Notes under the pieces: generated by a model
What the model saw: the letters and a program-made list of their open reading frames with translations, nothing else
Told to the model about the DNA's origin: nothing
Databases searched by the model: none
Part shown: positions 57,665-64,000 of the stretch, piece by piece
How positions within the stretch are numbered: the stretch's first letter is position 1
Layout: every line of letters starts with the position of its first letter
Assembly (NCBI GenBank): GCA_010015655.1
Contig: ML976682.1
Span: 275,572-339,571 of the forward strand
DNA length: 64,000 nt
Direction of reading: 5' to 3'
Source of the DNA: Bimuria novae-zelandiae CBS 107.79
Taxonomy: Eukaryota > Ascomycota > Dothideomycetes > Pleosporales > Didymosphaeriaceae
Position numbers and translations under genes: made by a program

Positions 57665-60600
57665 GTTATAAGCCTGGCTTGCACCTAGGATTGTTCTCAC
57701 CTGCTATTATAACGTTACTCTACTTACGAGTCGCACGTCGCTGTACCGCGTTCTTTACGACGCACCTGTTCACTTGCGCATCCCTACAGCGCACATACTA
57801 GGATCTCTGCCTAGATCTATTAAATACTATCGACTATAGCCTCTGCAATGGCTATTGAGTTTAACCCCGCTGTGACGCGAGTCACTGTCGTCCTAAACAC
57901 ACTAAATAACTAGTTTACCTAGTTATTTATTCGCCAAGACGTCGCTAATTAACATAGCCTCTAGCAATATATTAACCTTAATATAGTAAAGGAGACTCTC
58001 CCTAAGCTATAAAAGCCTCTTAAGCCTTAACTTACTAATTATAAGCTTAAAGCTACTAGACTCTCTTACTTATCTGCTAATAATTAAGATTCCTATTAAT
58101 AGGAATATAATTAATAGGAACGCCGCCGTACTAAATATTATACTTAAGTAAAGGCACTAGCTAACTTAAATATAAATATTAGTAAGATAATTATTACACG
58201 TTATATACACCTAATTAAGGATTACGATACCCTGTATAACTAACTAGTTACACTTAAGAAGTTCTTTTGCCCTATAAACGCAACACGTTGCCGTAAGCTT
58301 GCTAATAAGTATAACGCTCTTAAGACTACGCCACGAGCTATAAAGAAGATTAAGTAATAGCTATTAAATTAGGTATATATTATAGCTTAGGGCAAGGCTG
58401 TTATCTTGCCTAAGACTAATAATAATTAACTATAGGAGGACTTCCTTATTACCTGTAAGGTAATTAATTAGAAATACGCTACTTCCTACTTGCGCGAGAT
58501 CATTAAGCATAAAGCGCGAGGCACCACTATTGAGATAGCATCTCTAGAGACGTACGTTGCCGAGATAACTACATATCTACAACGCACCAAGCCACACTTA
58601 ATAGGCCTAGTAGTAGCTACTACTAAGCTTAGAGTCGTAAAGCAAGTTAATCTATAGCCTATAAAAAGTAATCGCGATAGCAGCCGTGACTAAGATAAGC
58701 TACCTAAAAACTATATCTATAAAAAGAAGCATTAGTACACTAACTGCTTTATTCTTAACCCACACTACCCACAACGTCTAAAGGACTATTAGCCTATAGC
58801 TAAGGCTATACGCAAGGTTAAGGAAGCACGAAAAGACTCTAAGATTAATATACGTATTAAAACTACTCTTGGGAAGTAGGTAGCCTAACAACCTTAGAAC
58901 ACTAGATTATTATAAGTTAATAATAGCAATCCTCCTACTAAGAATAGTAACACGTTTATAGTAATTATTAGCCTATCACACATTAGTATTAATTAAGCTA
59001 ATTCTCTCGAGCCCAAATCTCTTGAATCTCTTAAAGAACAATCGAATAACAATTTAAAAATAATTACATTAGACAACAACGCTAAGCCTAACGAAGAGCT
59101 TATAGTAATAGTTAAAGATAACGCTAATAAGGCTAAGCTCCTTAACTAATAGATTATCGATCCAGAGTCAAACACCCACGTTATCAATACAGAGTCATGG
59201 CATGGCTGGAAGAGGATAAATAACAATCCACAACGTTGCTATGTTTACGCTAGTAATAGCCGAATCTTAATTATAGCTTAGGGCACGATAGAACTCGTCG
59301 CTTAAACACTATATAAAATATAAACGCTAGAGTTAACGTATATTGCATATATTAAAGGCTTTCTTATAAGCTTGTTAGGACTTGCTCGCTGCCGTATAGA
59401 GTCTATTTATTTTAACTTTAGCTGTAATGTCCTGTACATGCGCCAACCATTAAACGTTATCGCCTAACTTAAGTATAATAGAGGCTACTAGCTAATAGAT
59501 GCTAAACTATTATATTAACCACCGCTATCGCTTCTACGCTTACTATTAAGTACGTTTAAGGCATTATACCGCCCGTCGTACGCGCTAAAGCCTACTAACG
59601 CTATTAATTAGCGTACTGCTTATTATATCTAGGCCTATCTAGACTAGAAAGTAGTTAACTATCTTAAATTAAACGTTAAAGGTGTTTAATTAACTAGAGA
59701 ACACATAGACTGTTAATATAAGATATATATTAAGACTTAAATAACTTATATTATCTTAAGGCGCCTAGCCAAGAGCCGCGCATAAAAACCGTTCTATTAA
59801 ATTGCGATAGACCTTATCTATATTATCCTTATAGGAGAGGAGTATATTAACGGCAGCAAGTACGCCCTGCACTCTATAGATAAGTACTTAAAGTAGCATG
59901 AAATCGCCACAGTTAAGCGAAAAGATAGGATGACCCTTATACGTTAGTTTATATCCTTAATCCGCAGGATCTAGCGTGTATATAACGCTAATATAGTCGC
60001 TATTTAGTGCAATAATAAGAGAGGATTTAGAAATGACCTTATTAACATAATAGAAGAGCTAGGTATGCTGTATAAGCCAGCACCTGCTAGAATAAAGGAA
60101 CTAAATAGACTTATTAAACGTGCTAGCAGAGTACTTACATAGCGAGCTCGCGCTATGCGCATACACGCCAAACTACTAAAGAACCTGTTATATAAGATGT
60201 ATTGCACTGCCGCGTACATCCTTAACTGCACGCCCACAGAAGCACTAGGCTGGAAGACGCCGTACGAGGTTATATAGGGACGAAAGCTACTTATTACTTA
60301 TATAAGGCCTATTAGCTGTCGCGCCTACGTCTATAATCGCGATCTAAGAGCTACTAATAAGCTTAAATCGCGCACTTTTATTAGCCACCTTATTAGCTAC
60401 TAAGGCACTAATATCTTCCGCATATAGCTGCCTATAAAGGATACTGTTATTGTTACACGCGATGTTATATTTGAGCCTATACTCTTCTTTAATAGGATAG
60501 ATAGGTATCCGTTAGAATTAGTGCTTAAGGAAATAATTAAACTACTTAAATACCTAGAGGAATATTAATATAATATTAATATTAAAGATTTATTAACTGC

Positions 60601-62733
60601 TCGTTAACGTCACCGCCTAGCAGAAACACTTACGACCTTAGCTTTAGGAGCTGCAGGCTCCTAGGTAGGGGGTAAATAGACTAATAACGCATTTAAATTA
60701 ACACAGCAATAGCTGCCTACCCCTAGACCTATAATGTCTACTACCATAAGCAATCAGACTCCTAAGAGTAATAAAGTACCTAAGGGCTATTGCTAACGCG
60801 GCGAGAGAGCTCCACAAGATATTAATCTAGATCTAAATAATATAAGTCTTATCCTTACTGGCAAACGCAATCGAAAGCAGAAAGATCTTAATAACTTTAT
60901 AATTTATATATATACTATAGCGCTAGGAGCTATACCTCTTATTAACTATCTCCGTGCATTCTTGACCGAGATTCGCACTATACCTACTATAGATAAGATA
61001 CTAAGAATCTATTAGTCTTAGCTACCACCTTTACCTAAGGCAGTAAAGCAGCTTAATATACACATGTTTAGCAATTAATTCCGACGCGTTATAGAGGTTA
61101 AATAGCAGGCTCTACGCGCTAAAGGAGTCTTTAAGAAGACTATAAAAATAAAGGCTACTATAAACGCTAAGGTGCTACTATTAATATAGGTATTCACGTA
61201 CAAGATCGACGGAGATGGATACCTCTTACGGTTTAAGGCTTAACTTATTATTTAAGGAGATCTTTAAGCTCCGCTTAATAACACGTATACTATTATACTT
61301 ATAATCCGCAACTTTCGCGCTCTTATTATAATTACTAATTACTTTAATCTAAAGCTAAAGTAGTACGATGTTCCTACTACCTTCCTAAACGCTAAGATTA
61401 ATTAGAAGCTATACGCTAAAACACCTAAGCTATTTTGCCATACTAAAGGCGAGATTATACTAGTGCTCCGCGCCCTGTACGGCCTAAAGGAGTTATTACT
61501 ACTATAGTATAATAAGCTACGCCGACAGCTTATTAAGCTAGGTCTAAAGCCAGTTAAAGGCTTTCCTTGCTTATACACGAGCCGCTAGCTTATTCTATTT
61601 ATCTACGTTAACGATATTATTATGGCGTTTTATCGATCAAACGCCTATCTCCACAGGCCCTTTAAGAAGAATCTAGTGGACCTATACAACATTAAATCTA
61701 TAGGAGACCTTACCTAGTTTCTTAGAATCTATATTGTCTGCGATCGAGCGTTGCATAAGACCTAACTAGTCTAAGACGCCTTTATCGATAAGGTGTGCGC
61801 TTAATTTAGCATTAAGGCTATAGGCAAGGCTCTAGACATCTTACTTATAAAGAACTAGCTACCACAGTCTACTAAGGAGCCTAATATTACTTAAACAAAG
61901 CTCTATTAATAACTAGTTAGCTTACTTACATACATCGCTGTCTAGGGTAGACCTAACGTCGCTTAAACGCACGTTGTGTTTGCTTACTATCTCACCAACC
62001 TAGGACAGTCTTACGTCTCGAAGATACGCCAGACCTGGCGCTACCTGCTTAGCACAAAGGCTCTTACTCTTAAAGCCTTTGCTAGCACGTAAGACGTGGC
62101 TAAGTATCTCTTTAACAATCTAACATACCGCGATCCTCTCTTCTTTAGATTATCTAACGCCTTATACGCTAATAAACCTAAGACTTATTAAAGCTCTTAA
62201 AGTTACGTATTTAAGTTTAGTAGGCTAATAATTAACTAGAAGTTAATAGTGCAGCGTATAGTTACAAAATTAACTATAGAGTCTAAACTACTCTCGCTCT
62301 TACTTGCTACCTTATAAATAAAGGAGTAGATGCGTTTCTTTACTAGCATTAATTTTACGCTTAATTATACACCTACTATCTAGTGTGATAATTAGTAGAC
62401 TGTTGGTATTGTTACTAAGCAACAAGATAAGCTCCACATAAAAGTTAAACATGTTAATATTCACTAGCTTTAGATTTGACAGGAAGTTGAAGCCTCTCGT
62501 ATTAATGTCTAATAGGTCCCTACTGACTATATGCCTGCCGATGGACTCACGAAGATTCTACCTAAGCAGAAGTTTATAGAGTTTATCTACTAACTTAGCC
62601 TTATTAACATCACTAAGCGCCTAAAAGGACTACGTTAGGTTAATAGGGACAATCTTAACGCCCTTTATATACACTAATACTAATTAGCTGTCGTTAACTT
62701 ACTAACCTTTAAGTCTACGCTAGCTAGGGGGTG

Positions 62734-62936
62734 TGTCACAGTTTATAGCCCTTACCTTACAAGATAGTTACTCTTACCTTGGCATGGTTGCGACTTACCT
62801 TCCACCTATCCAGGACTAGTGTTGTTTATGCCTGCGCACCTATATCTTCTGTAGTTCCTAGATAGTACAACCTCAGTTCAATCCTGCAATCTTTTCCACT
62901 GCGTACTGTCCGCTCAGCGCTCTGCTCACCGCGACA
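62734..62936 (+). repeat. Copia 3' LTR
   Basis: 203 bases from tgtcacagtttatag to gctcaccgcgaca. Its 3' half is closer to the solo LTR at 56320-56523 than is that of the 5' LTR. Confidence 0.9.
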
Positions 62937-64000
62937 AGAGATCAGTCAGTAGTAAGCTACTGTATATTTGCGGCGTAGTTAGACCTAAACATGCAAGATC
63001 AGCCTGGCGTTAGTGTCTTTACAGGATGATATGATCGCGGGAATAATTACGAATGCTTTTAGCACCCGCAACCGTTGTGTGAGGTTTAATGTTTACCACT
63101 GAGCTGATGGCTTGTTTTCCTTTTATTTGTTTTTAATGTTTGCCACCGAGCTGATGGCTTATTTTCCTTTTGTTTGCTGTTTGCCAGTTATCTAGGATGT
63201 TTGCGCCTGGGTATATAGGAGATAGCTTACCTCTAGTGGCAGAGGGGGATATACATAAGTTATTTGGTTCACACGTTGTAAGCGGCGATTGCCCTCAGCT
63301 TACCCTCAGCTTACCCTCAGCTTACCCTCAGTTTACCCTCAGTTTACCCTCAGCTTGCCCTCAGTTTACCCTCAGTTTACCCTCAGTTTACCCTCAGTTT
63401 ACCCTCAGTTTACCCTCAGTTTACCCTCAGCATACACCAATCATTTTTAGCTTGCTTTGTAATGGCGGCCTTGAAGGATGACAGCCTCAGTGTGGTTCTA
63501 CATAGTCAGCTTCCTTATGTGGGGGAGATACGGCAGTGAGATTTTAGCCTCCTCTATTCGTAGCTTAATTGGCAGTTGGTTTAACGACGTTATTTGCCCG
63601 CTCTCACCGTCACACCATCCCCCGCTCTCTTAATGCTGGGATGAAGAGTTTATGGAGAAGGCACTAATACATGATAGGCCTAGCGCCTTGACGAGGGATC
63701 ACATACCTAGCCAGAGGCAGCTCCTTCACATAGATTCAACCTTATTGTACATCTACGTTTTGCTCGCTTGCTCCTTTCTGGGCCTTTGGCCACACCAAAG
63801 AGTCCAATGTCATTTCTGGCAGCTTATTCGTTCGTTCCCTCTCTCACAATACTATGGTATCAGACCTATATATTGTAAATGGAGACGCTAAGAATGTAGA
63901 TTACACGTGACTTTAATAAGAGACTTGAGTCAAGGCAGTATCCCCCGCACTGTCAAAATCTGCCACAAACGACGCGCCAATCAGCGTCTAGTCGATCTCA
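62937..64000. other. GC-balanced region at the right edge, no recognisable gene
   Basis: No RIP signature. It contains a roughly 46-base tandem duplication (63086-63129 and about 63132-63176, each with gagctgatggctt) and an 11-base minisatellite (63292-63430). Frames 63170-63481 and 63652-63891 match no known family; the former is mostly translated minisatellite. Confidence 0.45.
63292..63430. repeat. 11-bp minisatellite, about 12.6 copies
   Basis: Unit ccctcagttta / ccctcagctta. Because 11 is not a multiple of 3, every frame reads the same 11-residue peptide period (LPSVYPQFTLS). Confidence 0.93.

Larger units (their letters stand above)
57472..62936 (+). mobile_element. Copia LTR retrotransposon with both LTRs, RIP-degraded
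   Basis: A 5.47-kb element. The 5' LTR is 57472-57664 and the 3' LTR 62734-62936; both begin TGTCAC and end CGACA (mutated to CGATA in the 5' copy). The gag start is MAIEFNPAVTRVTV at about 57848. A protease-like IDPESNTHVINTESWHGW is at about 59155-59210. The integrase zone is about 59550-60550, including RARAMRIHAKLLKNLLYKMY and LNCTPTEALGWKTPYE (60145-60270). Reverse transcriptase is at about 61190-61800, including VLRALYGLKELLLL and FIYVNDIIMAF (about 61597-61630), where the first catalytic Asp is now Asn. RNase H remnants lie at about 62300-62600. A polypurine tract (gctaggggg) precedes the 3' LTR. Stops are frequent. The outer 5-bp duplication is not perfect (agatg against agaga). Confidence 0.88.

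Noticed and set aside
63292..63430. CRISPR-like or repeat-protein signal
   Set aside because: The units are contiguous 11-base tandem repeats without spacers, in a fungal context; a minisatellite.

Overview
The window looks like a chromosome segment from a filamentous ascomycete (Pezizomycotina; a Dothideomycete-like genome is my guess). The evidence is short spliceosomal introns with GTRAGT donors, fungal gene families (HET, RGS, RUS/DUF647, P450), and large AT-rich blocks that bear the marks of repeat-induced point mutation (RIP): CpA/TpG are depleted, TpA is in excess, CpG is kept, and TAG/TAA stops fill otherwise recognisable transposon frames.

There are two kinds of DNA. Gene-bearing, GC-balanced islands lie at about 525-12210 and 52860-57470. 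The left island holds a HET-domain pseudogene, an intact seven-exon RUS-family gene (3879-5966) and an RGS-domain gene (8908-10123). The right island holds a P450 pseudogene, an intact NADPH-dependent FMN reductase-like gene (55546-56142) and the 3' remnant of a second P450. The right island reads like a decayed oxidative metabolism cluster. Shorter GC-balanced stretches without recognisable genes lie between transposons (16808-17316, 19635-20682, 21578-22897) and at the right end (62937-64000).

Almost everything else is transposon. From left to right: the end of a Fot1/pogo element (1-522); a 4.6-kb pogo-like element with another Fot1 element nested in it (12212-16805); a piggyBac-like element (17317-19628) with a truncated second copy at about 39013-40477; a hAT deletion derivative (20683-21569); a trinucleotide microsatellite around an assembly gap; a Mutator-like element (23338-26555); a nested stack (26632-35702) in which a low-copy Tc1/mariner-type element has had its left TIR broken by a Tc1 element and by a second, inverted Mutator-like element, which itself carries a Crypton (tyrosine recombinase element) in its right TIR; LINE, LTR and pogo relics (36000-43620); a Tad-type LINE (about 44150-49460); the 5' part of a Gypsy element (about 49500-52850); and a nearly complete Copia element with both LTRs (57472-62936).

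The order of insertion can be read from target-site duplications. RIP explains most of the damage: catalytic Asp codons of three reverse transcriptases are changed to Asn by G-to-A transitions, and the Copia LTR pair differs mainly by CpA/TpG transitions. The nested stack is the most interesting part. Its oldest member, a Tc1/mariner-like transposase of 488 codons, is almost intact, while younger elements inserted into its TIR are heavily mutated. All work is by eye; no searches were run.
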